From positions 1 to 6,750 of the forward strand of contig CAMKTM010000130.1 of NCBI GenBank assembly GCA_946415695.1: a stretch of DNA of 6,750 nt, written 5' to 3'. The notes under the pieces are model-generated. The model was not told where the DNA came from and ran no database searches. It saw nothing but the letters and a program-made list of their open reading frames with translations. The translations under genes were made by a program, and so were the position numbers. Source of the stretch: an uncultured Prevotellaceae bacterium. Lineage in GTDB: Bacteria; Bacteroidota; Bacteroidia; Bacteroidales; Bacteroidaceae. Positions within the stretch are counted from its first letter, which is position 1. Each line of letters opens with the position of its first letter. Shown one piece after another: positions 1 through 6,609 of this stretch.

Positions 1-1
1 A

Positions 2-1015
2 CTGCTGAAGGAAGAAGGCCCGGTGTTGGCTTTCAACAGCTGGAACGATATCCTGACTGTCTTTGTCGATCCCGTTGACCCGTCAGAAGCACCAAACTAT
101 ATCGTGAAAGATGGCGAAGGTATGGGCGGAGACCAGAATCTGGTTTTCCAAGACTACGTGAACGACAACATCATATTCCGAGGCGAGCGCTATTCGGCAG
201 AAGTGCGTTTCGTGCCTTGCGACCGTCCTTGGCAAACATATATCGATGACACGGAAGCCACCAAGAAGCACATCGCCAACAGTACTATTACATCTTATTA
301 TGTAGTCTGTGGTACTGATACGCTCTACTTCAAGAACCTGCGCAGTGGAATTATTACCTATTGCGAACGTGTCAACGACCCACTGTTCCCCTCAATCGTC
401 AATTGCGTGTTCACGCCCAATGGCTTCTGCTTGCAGCACAAGAACAAGATAGGCAAAACATCATTTCAGGACTTCACCCTTACGGACGACAAGTCCCGCC
501 TGGTGTCTGAGAACGACAGCGTGCAGGTCATAGCAACGTGGGACAACTACATCGTCAGTGCGCGTAACACCGTATGGAACTTCGACCAGGAAAAACTCAC
601 AGACGAGCAGAAAGACCTGCTGACACAGCTCAACACAGAGCTGAAGAAGTTCAATAAAAACTATTCGTTCGCAAAATTGGGAATTGGACGCTCTTCAGGT
701 GCCGATGCCGTCAAAGGTTTAGTATTAACCTTCTATACCAATGCTGCCAAGACCAAGACCAATACGGCAGGCTTGTCGCTGGATTTCTATCGCCCAGTGT
801 TCGGACAGATGAAGATATCATACAGCGAAGACAGCAAGACGGACAAGAACCTTGTGGCTCTCAACAATAAGTGCAGTGCAGAGACTGTTTTACGCCAATT
901 CGCTGCATCGCTCTCCGGCACATACAACATCGTTCCCGATGACTATTTCCTACCCACCGGATGCGAGCTGCAAGCTATCGGCGGTGGCAACAATTACACT
1001 TTGAAACAACCATAA
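2..1015 (+). CDS. DUF4302-like surface protein, 3' part (start outside the window)
   Basis: The reading frame is open from the first complete codon at position 2 to a TAA at 1013-1015, giving 337 residues; the true start lies upstream. A GTG at 23 is only the Val inside the motif GPVLAFNSWNDILTVFVDP, so it should not be taken as the start. That motif, followed by a Gly-rich stretch and a YVNDNIIFRGER segment (a strand reading like 'I.FRG.R'), resembles the core of DUF4302 proteins as I know them. These are Bacteroidetes lipoproteins, usually about 400-450 residues, often encoded near SusC/SusD-like outer-membrane uptake pairs. The missing 5' part would carry the signal peptide and lipobox Cys, so lipoprotein status cannot be checked. 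The rest is beta-rich with a short helical segment (LTDEQKDLLTQLNTELKKF) and no transmembrane helix. No catalytic motif is visible and the molecular function is unknown. The next gene begins 27 bp downstream with no clear terminator between, so the two may share a transcript. Confidence 0.72.
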   Translation: MLKEEGPVLAFNSWNDILTVFVDPVDPSEAPNYIVKDGEGMGGDQNLVFQDYVNDNIIFRGERYSAEVRFVPCDRPWQTYIDDTEATKKHIANSTITSYYVVCGTDTLYFKNLRSGIITYCERVNDPLFPSIVNCVFTPNGFCLQHKNKIGKTSFQDFTLTDDKSRLVSENDSVQVIATWDNYIVSARNTVWNFDQEKLTDEQKDLLTQLNTELKKFNKNYSFAKLGIGRSSGADAVKGLVLTFYTNAAKTKTNTAGLSLDFYRPVFGQMKISYSEDSKTDKNLVALNNKCSAETVLRQFAASLSGTYNIVPDDYFLPTGCELQAIGGGNNYTLKQP

Positions 1016-1042
1016 TTATAAATTTTATAAGTTAAACGCGTT

Positions 1043-1099
1043 ATGAAGAAACTGTTACTTCTTTCTTTGATGGTTTTGGCTGGACTGTCAGCAAACGCA
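1043..1099 (+). other. Signal peptide of the 954-residue protein
   Basis: Residues 1-19 have two Lys at positions 2-3, a hydrophobic core (LLLLSLMVLAGL) and a small-residue A-N-A site before Gln20. No Cys follows the site, so this is a Sec/signal peptidase I substrate and not a lipoprotein. Confidence 0.88.
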
Positions 1100-3907
1100 C
1101 AGTTCAAATCTCAACCATCAGCAAATCTGCAGACCAACTCGCAGACAAAGATGGCGAACAAGCCACAGACGAAACGTACTTTCCAAGCTGTTGCTCCCCG
1201 TCAGGACATGAAAACAAAGTTCTTTGCTCCTGTAGGACATAAGCTTACTCTCGACCCTGCCAAGCTGCAGCCTGTCACTCGCGCACAGCGCTCCGTTGCA
1301 GCAATGCCCGCTCTTCAGCAGAACAAGGCTTTCAGTAAGAGTATGATGCAGAACCGCACGAAGGTTAACCTTCAGCCCATGTTGACTCTGAATCCGCAGG
1401 CAACGTCTCGGGCTAAGGCTCCTCGCAAGGCCCCTGCTTTTGCCGCTCAATATACAGGTGTTGGTCTGGACTATTTCAAAAAGGAAGAAGTTCAGTGGAC
1501 CATGACACCTGCTACTGCAACCTTCCAAAACGAAACTGGAGGCGAGGAAGAAGTGGCTGTGCTTGTTGATGTGATTCCCGCTCCGGAATCCCTTTCAAAG
1601 GTGTTCCCCAATGGCATTCCCGTGCGTTACACCGCCGACGAGGAAGGTGTCATCACCATTATGCCTCAGGCCGTTGCTAACTTCCAGAACGAAGCCAAAG
1701 ACACTACATTTTATGTAACTCTCTTCTCTGCCAACAGCGAAGACGAAGACGGCACCATCCACATGGAGGTTGGTGAAGGCGGAAAGCTGACCATCACCGA
1801 TGGTAACTTGATTTGCTTCGGCGATTTTGCCAATGTCGAGTTCGACGAGGATATGAGTGACAGTGAGGCATATATGGGCTTGGAAAATCTGTATGCAAAC
1901 GTAAGCTACTATTATAATATCGAGACCCGCATCGACGAGGAGTTCAAGGCTTTTGGCACAAACCTCTTTTCCGAAGGGGATGATAAATCAGCAAGCTGGA
2001 TTATGCAGCGCGGTACAACCGTTATGGACGAAGAAGAAAATCACTTCTTTGTTAATTTGACTCCTTTACCAGAATCCTTTGCACAAGTTTTCCCCGATGG
2101 TATCAATGTGGCTTATGAGCAGGAAGGCAGCACAATTACTGTCAAGCCCCAAGTCATTGCCAGCTACGAGGACGAAGAAAAAGGTACTGTCTATCTTATG
2201 CTCTTCAGCGGTACTTCCGAAGATGGCTCTATCGTGCTGACAGAAGAGGAATACGCTTTAGCGACCATCGCTGATGAAAGCATCGTTCTCGGTGAATGGA
2301 GTTCCAATGCATATGACCCCACTTTCGAAACCTATTTGGGTGGCTATATCTATATGGAAAACCTCAAGTATCGTCGTGCCAATGCTCCTGTCGAAGCACC
2401 TGAGAATGTCTCCTGTGAGCCAGAGGAATTGGTTCTGTTCGCAGGCTTAGGCCTCTCGGGCTATGGCTACAATGACAACCTTGCAATCATCGGTGCCTAT
2501 GCTCCCACCCACTTCCATAACAACACTATGGATATTGCCACAGGCTTCGAATGGTCTGTTACGGAGTATGACGATGAGGACAATGAGACGACCATCACCG
2601 GCAATAAGAGGAACTTCAGCCTCTATGCCAAGGGCGGATGTGTCTATGAAAATCTCTCACTTGTCGGAATCAACGAGACTATGGCTTCTGAACCGTTTGT
2701 ATATGGAACAGGACACACCTTGAACGATGATGGTACTTCCCGTTATGAGAATTTTGTGGCTTATTCAGGCAAGGGAAGCAGCTACTTCTCCTTTAGTGAT
2801 GACACGTATGCCACGATGACACGTCAGAACCCCGATGGCAAATTGACTTTCTATACCAACTGGGGTACGCCTGACTTATATGAACGTACCAGCATGTCCA
2901 CAATTTATTCTTATCAGGGCAAGCCTTCCGCTCCTCTTTTCCTCACTGGCGTCACTCTGCCTTTGGTAGGGTTTGAAGCAAAAGAAGACTTCAACCTGCA
3001 CATCAAGATTTACAAGTGCCAGCGTAGTTCAAGTGGAAGAATCACGTTGGGCGACATCATTGCCGAAGGTGATGCAACAACAGACAACGTGAATGCCGAA
3101 TATGATGCCGGCCTCACTGCTGTTGAGTTCACCGAACTTTATGTGGAAGATGAGTTCGGCATGAGCGAAACCGTAGATTACCTGTTCATCGAGGACGAGT
3201 TTATCATAGCTATCGAAGGTTGGGACAACGGCACCTTCTCTGGTGTGCTTGGTAGCCAGGACATCGATGTCAGCCTGATGCCGTCCACATATTTCACTCA
3301 GACAGGCGAACAGGAAGGCTCCATGCACTATTACACCTCATGGTTCCCCCAGCTCTTCATCGGCCTCATTGATGCAACTTATGGCTATCTCCATACCGAC
3401 GACGACACATATATGATTTTCAGTAAGGACGGCGGCACTTCTTCCATTCACGTTGATCCCTTGTACTATGCTACGGACGAAGAAACAGAAGAGCCCACTT
3501 ACTTACTCAATGTCGAGAGTGTCCTTGAAGATGGCGAAGAGGCAGACGATGTTCCCGAATGGCTTTCTGTGGAGGTTGCCAACGAGGATTACACCACTGC
3601 TACAGGAACGGATGATGAAGGTAATACATACGAGTACTTCGTCAATGGCATCGACTATGACCTCGTATTCACTGTCGAGCCACTTCCCGAAGGCATCGAG
3701 AACCGTTCATGCCAGATTGTCTTCTTCCAGGCAGGTGCCAAACTGACGGTTACTGTTACGCAGGATATCGATCCCGATGCCATCACGACTGTCGTTGAAA
3801 AGACTCCTGCCGAGAATGGCAAGGCTTACAATTTGGCAGGTCAGCCTGTAAACGGTCACTTCAAGGGTGTTGCCGTGAAGGGTGGCAAGAAAGTGATTGT
3901 TAAATGA
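1043..3907 (+). CDS. Large exported multidomain protein with tandem acidic domains, BACON-like domain and T9SS-like tail
   Basis: This 954-residue protein is not recognised as a named family. Residues 1-19 form a type I signal peptide (MKK, a Leu-rich core, then LSANA before Gln20). Residues 21-135 are low-complexity and strongly basic (about 20 Lys/Arg against 2 acidic residues), ending in the cluster RAKAPRKAPAF. Residues about 137-291 and 301-447 are two divergent copies of one acidic beta-rich domain. Residues 456-795 are unrecognised and beta-rich. Residues about 799-908 look like a BACON domain: PEWLSVEV, then YDLVFTVEPLPEG, NRSCQIVFFQAG and a final TVTVTQD. Residues 929-954 form the C-terminal tail YNLAGQPV...KG...GKKVIVK, resembling a type IX secretion signal. 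The ATG at 1043 is chosen because the signal peptide starts there. No Shine-Dalgarno is evident, as is normal in Bacteroidetes. The stop overlaps the start of the downstream M6 protease gene. A secreted adhesin or glycan/protein-binding role fits the architecture but is inference; no catalytic motif is seen. Confidence 0.9.
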   Translation: MKKLLLLSLMVLAGLSANAQFKSQPSANLQTNSQTKMANKPQTKRTFQAVAPRQDMKTKFFAPVGHKLTLDPAKLQPVTRAQRSVAAMPALQQNKAFSKSMMQNRTKVNLQPMLTLNPQATSRAKAPRKAPAFAAQYTGVGLDYFKKEEVQWTMTPATATFQNETGGEEEVAVLVDVIPAPESLSKVFPNGIPVRYTADEEGVITIMPQAVANFQNEAKDTTFYVTLFSANSEDEDGTIHMEVGEGGKLTITDGNLICFGDFANVEFDEDMSDSEAYMGLENLYANVSYYYNIETRIDEEFKAFGTNLFSEGDDKSASWIMQRGTTVMDEEENHFFVNLTPLPESFAQVFPDGINVAYEQEGSTITVKPQVIASYEDEEKGTVYLMLFSGTSEDGSIVLTEEEYALATIADESIVLGEWSSNAYDPTFETYLGGYIYMENLKYRRANAPVEAPENVSCEPEELVLFAGLGLSGYGYNDNLAIIGAYAPTHFHNNTMDIATGFEWSVTEYDDEDNETTITGNKRNFSLYAKGGCVYENLSLVGINETMASEPFVYGTGHTLNDDGTSRYENFVAYSGKGSSYFSFSDDTYATMTRQNPDGKLTFYTNWGTPDLYERTSMSTIYSYQGKPSAPLFLTGVTLPLVGFEAKEDFNLHIKIYKCQRSSSGRITLGDIIAEGDATTDNVNAEYDAGLTAVEFTELYVEDEFGMSETVDYLFIEDEFIIAIEGWDNGTFSGVLGSQDIDVSLMPSTYFTQTGEQEGSMHYYTSWFPQLFIGLIDATYGYLHTDDDTYMIFSKDGGTSSIHVDPLYYATDEETEEPTYLLNVESVLEDGEEADDVPEWLSVEVANEDYTTATGTDDEGNTYEYFVNGIDYDLVFTVEPLPEGIENRSCQIVFFQAGAKLTVTVTQDIDPDAITTVVEKTPAENGKAYNLAGQPVNGHFKGVAVKGGKKVIVK
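1451..2383 (+). repeat. Tandem duplicated domain within the 954-residue protein
   Basis: Two copies of a domain of about 150 residues lie in tandem, residues about 137-291 (1451-1915) and 301-447 (1943-2383). Aligned landmarks are W152-T-M with W319-I-M; PAPESLSKVFPNGIPV with PLPESFAQVFPDGINV; ITIMPQAVANFQNEAKDT with ITVKPQVIASYEDEEKGT; FYVTLFSANSEDEDGTI with VYLMLFSGTSEDGSI; and the closing MGLENL with YMENL. The copies have diverged at the DNA level, so this is an old internal duplication and not a recent slippage product. The units are acidic and predicted beta-rich. I cannot assign them to a named family. Confidence 0.75.
3827..3904 (+). other. C-terminal T9SS-like sorting tail, protein 1 of 2
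   Basis: The last 26 residues (929-954) have the pattern YNLxGQxV, four variable residues, KG, a Val-containing strand, GKK and a terminal Lys. The same 26-residue pattern, equal in length, ends the protease encoded next. It resembles the end of type IX secretion type A C-terminal signals and is widespread at the ends of Prevotella exported proteins. The secretion role is inferred from that resemblance. Confidence 0.7.
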
Positions 3908-6453
3908 GAAGACTCTTTTTAACTTTAATGGCGATGCTGTATGGCATCGCCATTTTATATTCTCGTCCGGCTTATCGGGGCACTACCAAGGTGGTGCAGC
4001 CCGACGGACTGTGTGTCACCATCCGCCTCGTGGGCGACGAATACCTTAACTTCAACACGACGGCTGATGGCTATGCGTTGGTTCGCCGAGAGGATGGTGC
4101 TTATGTCTATGCCGCGAAAAACAACGAGGGACAGCTTGAGCCAACGGCTCTGCTGGCCCATGATGCAGAGAAGCGTACAGTCGAGGAACTTTCCTATATC
4201 AAAGAGGTTGGGCGACTCGTGCCGCAGATTACGGAACAGAGCGATCAAATGCGTCGCATGGACAGACAGCAGCGTGCACGTGCACTCAACCAGAAGCGTG
4301 CTTCCTACTATGATTACTCCAGGTTCCGCGGACTGGTGATTCTTGTGGAGTATAACGATTGTCCCTTCCGCTACGACGATTATGCCGATATCATGGAAGA
4401 GATGATTAACAGCGACAACTACACTGGCGACAGCCGCACCAACATCAGCAGTTATGGCATTCGCTGCACTGGCAGCATACGCGACTACTATCGCGACAAC
4501 TCCAATGGCTTGTTTGTCCCGACGTTTGATGTTGTGGGACCGGTGAAGGTGAACCGCAGCCAGTACTACCCCAATAGGGCGGAGAATTCCAAACAGTTGA
4601 TGCTTGATGCCTGCACTGCTGCAGATTCTCAAGTGAACTTCAAGAACTACGACGTCGATGGCGACGGCGTGGTGGATATGATTTACTTCATCTTCTCCGG
4701 ACTGGGTTCCTACATCCAGGGCAACGATAGCCGACTGCTTTGGCCCCACCAGTCTGACCTCAATTATACCGGCGTACGCAAAGACGGCGTATATCTCGGA
4801 CGCTATGCCTGTTCCAACGAACTCTTCGGCACTTCGGACTGGAGCGTGCTCGAAGGTATCGGCACGATGTGTCACGAGTTTACGCATGTGCTCGGCCTTC
4901 CTGATTTCTATGACACGGGAAATAAATACGACGGCCAGTGCGTGACGCCTAATACATGGTCGTTGATGGCGAACGGTGCCGACTTTGACTACGGACGCAC
5001 TCCTTGCTGCATGTCGCTCTTCGAGCGTTATGCCCTCGGCTTCGCTACGCCGCAAGTCATCAGCGGAGCAGGCACATTCAGCCTCGAGGCTCTAAACTCG
5101 AGCAACACCGGCTTCCGCCTCAATACATCGGTTAAGAAGGAGTCCTTCTACATCGAGAACCGTCAGAAAAAGAAGTGGGACAGCAAACTGCCTGGCCACG
5201 GAATGCTCATCTTTCGCGTGGATTCTACCAACAACGCTGCCTGGACCAGTTATAATACTGTGAACGACAACCCCAACCATCCCTACTATGAGCTTCTGCG
5301 GGCAGGTGGCGTAAAGTCCGATGAATACTATATAGGCGTAGGAACATCCAGCGACCCCTTCCCGGGTACGAGCCGCGTAACCACTATCAACAACGAGACA
5401 TCGCCGAGCTTGAAGACCTGGGCAGGCCATCCCAATAACCTCGGCATTCGCAACATCAAGGAGACCAACGGACTCATTTCTTTCGAGACTTACGACGTTG
5501 ACATTCTCACCTATATCGGTTTCACCAGCGACAGCTATAAGCTCACCATAGGACGAACCCTTCAGCTTGCCATTGAGCAAGAACCAGAGTCGGCATCCTG
5601 CACCCTCAGTTTCTCCAGCGACAACGAAGCCGTTGCCACCGTCGATGACGGGGGCTTGGTGACTGCCGTAAGCGAGGGAGTGGCTCATGTCACTGTTACA
5701 GCCAACGAAAGACTGACTGCCACGTGCACCATAACCGTGACATTGCTCACCGAAGTGCCGGACATTGCCTCGTTCCGCGACATTGAGGAAGGCGACGAAG
5801 CCCTCCTCACGCTGACTGACGCACAGGTGCTCTACGTCTATGACGGCGACATCTATCTGCGCGATGCAACCGGTAGCCTGGTGCTGGCGGACACAGGTCT
5901 CGACGTTAAGCAGAACGATGTGCTCAATGGCAGCATCCTGGGCCGGTTGACCTACAGCAACCTTATGCCTCAGCTTACACCATTGAACAACGAATCGATA
6001 GCGGACAACCTCTCCATCACCAGTGGCGAGGCAGCACAGCCCCTCGTGCTCTACGACGAATACCTCAACACCTCCCACTATGCCGATTTGGTGCTCGTGA
6101 AAGGCATGCAACTGGTGCGCGACGGTGGCGTCTTCGCTGTCATAGGCGACCGACGCATTCGCCTGTGGAACAAGTTCCAAATCAAGTCGCCAAAGATAAG
6201 TCTGCCGTCAAGTATAGCTGACAAGTACTACGACATAACCGCCATCTATGGCACTGATGTCGTCAATGGAGAAGTCATCGACGAACTCTATTTGCTCAAA
6301 TCTCCCGTTGAGGGCGACAAGCCCGATGCTGTTCATGCACCGTTAGCGGACGAACAGTCATCCGCTGCCCTCTATAACTTGCAGGGACAGCGCGTAGGAA
6401 ACAACTACAAAGGCATCGTCGTGAAAGAAGGAAAGAAACTTTTCCTAAAGTAA
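3904..6453 (+). CDS. Secreted M6-family (immune inhibitor A-like) zinc metalloprotease with Big_2 and OB-fold-like domains
   Basis: This 849-residue protein is a predicted secreted endopeptidase of the M6 family. Residues 1-20 are a signal peptide with an Arg-Arg start. Residues 21-140 resemble the pro-region seen before such enzymes (VQPDG, GDEYLNFNTTADGYALV, GAYVYA) and end in an Arg-rich stretch at 117-142 that could be a processing site. The catalytic domain spans about 141-420. It contains DVDGDGVVD (250-258), the Asp-rich motif typical of M6, and HEFTHVLGLPD (324-334), with His324, His328 and probably Asp334 as zinc ligands and Glu325 as general base. WSLM (352-355) supplies the Met-turn. 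A beta domain follows to about 530. Residues 535-613 match a Big_2 Ig-like domain (FSSDNEAVATVDDGGLVTAV). Residues about 617-800 resemble the OB-fold modules of Bacteroidetes surface proteins (IYLRDATGSLVL, MPQLTP). Residues 824-849 are the T9SS-like tail. All key catalytic residues are present. The ATG overlaps the upstream stop as ATGA, implying translational coupling. Met9 or Met11 are less likely starts because they would shorten the signal peptide. Substrate is unknown. Confidence 0.93.
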   Translation: MRRLFLTLMAMLYGIAILYSRPAYRGTTKVVQPDGLCVTIRLVGDEYLNFNTTADGYALVRREDGAYVYAAKNNEGQLEPTALLAHDAEKRTVEELSYIKEVGRLVPQITEQSDQMRRMDRQQRARALNQKRASYYDYSRFRGLVILVEYNDCPFRYDDYADIMEEMINSDNYTGDSRTNISSYGIRCTGSIRDYYRDNSNGLFVPTFDVVGPVKVNRSQYYPNRAENSKQLMLDACTAADSQVNFKNYDVDGDGVVDMIYFIFSGLGSYIQGNDSRLLWPHQSDLNYTGVRKDGVYLGRYACSNELFGTSDWSVLEGIGTMCHEFTHVLGLPDFYDTGNKYDGQCVTPNTWSLMANGADFDYGRTPCCMSLFERYALGFATPQVISGAGTFSLEALNSSNTGFRLNTSVKKESFYIENRQKKKWDSKLPGHGMLIFRVDSTNNAAWTSYNTVNDNPNHPYYELLRAGGVKSDEYYIGVGTSSDPFPGTSRVTTINNETSPSLKTWAGHPNNLGIRNIKETNGLISFETYDVDILTYIGFTSDSYKLTIGRTLQLAIEQEPESASCTLSFSSDNEAVATVDDGGLVTAVSEGVAHVTVTANERLTATCTITVTLLTEVPDIASFRDIEEGDEALLTLTDAQVLYVYDGDIYLRDATGSLVLADTGLDVKQNDVLNGSILGRLTYSNLMPQLTPLNNESIADNLSITSGEAAQPLVLYDEYLNTSHYADLVLVKGMQLVRDGGVFAVIGDRRIRLWNKFQIKSPKISLPSSIADKYYDITAIYGTDVVNGEVIDELYLLKSPVEGDKPDAVHAPLADEQSSAALYNLQGQRVGNNYKGIVVKEGKKLFLK
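3927..3954 (+). promoter_or_regulatory. Terminator-like hairpin inside the first codons of the M6 protease gene
   Basis: An 11-bp perfect inverted repeat (AATGGCGATGC at 3927-3937, GCATCGCCATT at 3944-3954) encloses a 6-nt loop (TGTATG) and runs into TTTTATAT. The form is that of an intrinsic terminator, yet it lies 20 bp after the overlapping stop/start and codes for signal-peptide residues 8-17. It could attenuate the protease relative to the upstream gene, act as an mRNA stability or translation-control element, or be fortuitous. Ribosomes arriving through the ATGA overlap would melt it, which would link read-through to translation. The structure is seen directly; the function is inference. 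Confidence 0.5.
6373..6450 (+). other. C-terminal T9SS-like sorting tail, protein 2 of 2
   Basis: Residues 824-849 of the protease (YNLQGQRV...YKGIVVKEGKKLFLK) match the tail of the upstream 954-residue protein in length and in the invariant Y, N, L, G, Q, V, K, G and GKK positions. This suggests both proteins leave the cell by the same route. Confidence 0.72.
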
Positions 6454-6460
6454 TATATTG

Positions 6461-6472
6461 CTGTCCGGGGAA
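6461..6472 (+). repeat. First copy of direct repeat CTGTCCGGGGAA
   Basis: This 12-mer lies 7 bp after the protease stop codon and recurs exactly at 6610-6621, where it forms the left end of a stem-loop element. The two copies bracket the 22-bp tandem array. A partial or decayed copy of the same element is possible, but no matching CCGGACA right end follows this copy before the second one. Confidence 0.6.
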
Positions 6473-6496
6473 GTTATTTCATTATCACCAGTTCTA

Positions 6497-6606
6497 TCGC
6501 ACGTCATCTCCAAAAACAAGGCACGCCATGTTTGCAAACAAGGCGTGCCTTGTTTGCCATAAAGGCACGCTCTTATTGTCAACGAGGCACGCTCTTATTA
6601 AAATCA
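6497..6606. repeat. Degenerate 22-bp tandem array, about five units
   Basis: Units begin at 6497, 6519, 6541, 6563 and 6585. The last four start with AGGCACGC, AGGCGTGC, AGGCACGC and AGGCACGC. The final two share the 15-mer AGGCACGCTCTTATT (6563-6577 and 6585-6599). Hand alignment of neighbours gives about 14, 16, 12 and 17 identities of 22. The first unit is the most degenerate and is included because it keeps GCACG, CAT and the AAACA end in register. No spacers are present, so it is not a CRISPR. The period, close to two helical turns, would suit same-face protein binding, but it may simply be a decaying tandem duplication. Confidence 0.6.
6514..6555. terminator. 42-bp near-perfect palindrome, probable bidirectional terminator
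   Basis: Arms AAACAAGGCACGCC (6514-6527) and GGCGTGCCTTGTTT (6542-6555) pair perfectly over 14 bp. Between them, after a single A/A mismatch, lies the self-complementary TGTTTGCAAACA (6529-6540). In RNA this gives a GC-rich stem followed on the plus strand by TTGTTT and on the minus strand by TTGTTTTTG. It lies about 60 bp after the protease stop, where an end-of-operon terminator is expected. The T tracts are interrupted, so termination efficiency is uncertain. Confidence 0.55.
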
Positions 6607-6609
6607 ATA

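Noticed and set aside
23..25. GTG as start of the first gene
   Set aside because: The frame is open back to position 2, and this codon is the Val within the conserved-looking GPVLAF segment. The gene is truncated by the window edge.
1000..1026. Promoter for the 954-residue gene (TTTG at 1000-1003, TAAATTTT at 1019-1026)
   Set aside because: The second box lacks the final G of TAnnTTTG, and the spacing is 15 nt instead of the roughly 19-21 expected, so it may be only AT-rich sequence.
1016..1030. TTATAA-ATT-TTATAA hairpin between genes 1 and 2
   Set aside because: The 6-bp all-AT stem is too weak to call a terminator.
2463..2723. Small plus-strand frame inside the 954-residue gene
   Set aside because: It is wholly inside a well-supported gene in another frame, with Met/Thr/Ser-rich low-quality translation and no domain.
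3955..5055. Long open frame on the minus strand opposite the first half of the protease gene
   Set aside because: It overlaps a gene with intact catalytic motifs, starts and ends inside it, and its translation is Val/Ile/His-rich with no recognisable domain. It is a codon-usage shadow.
5092..6180. Second long minus-strand open frame opposite the protease C-terminal half
   Set aside because: It lies in the same antisense phase as the first shadow, has no recognisable domain or signal, and is fully covered by the real gene.
6497..6606. CRISPR array
   Set aside because: Units are contiguous at 22 bp with no unique spacers, and the repeats are degenerate.
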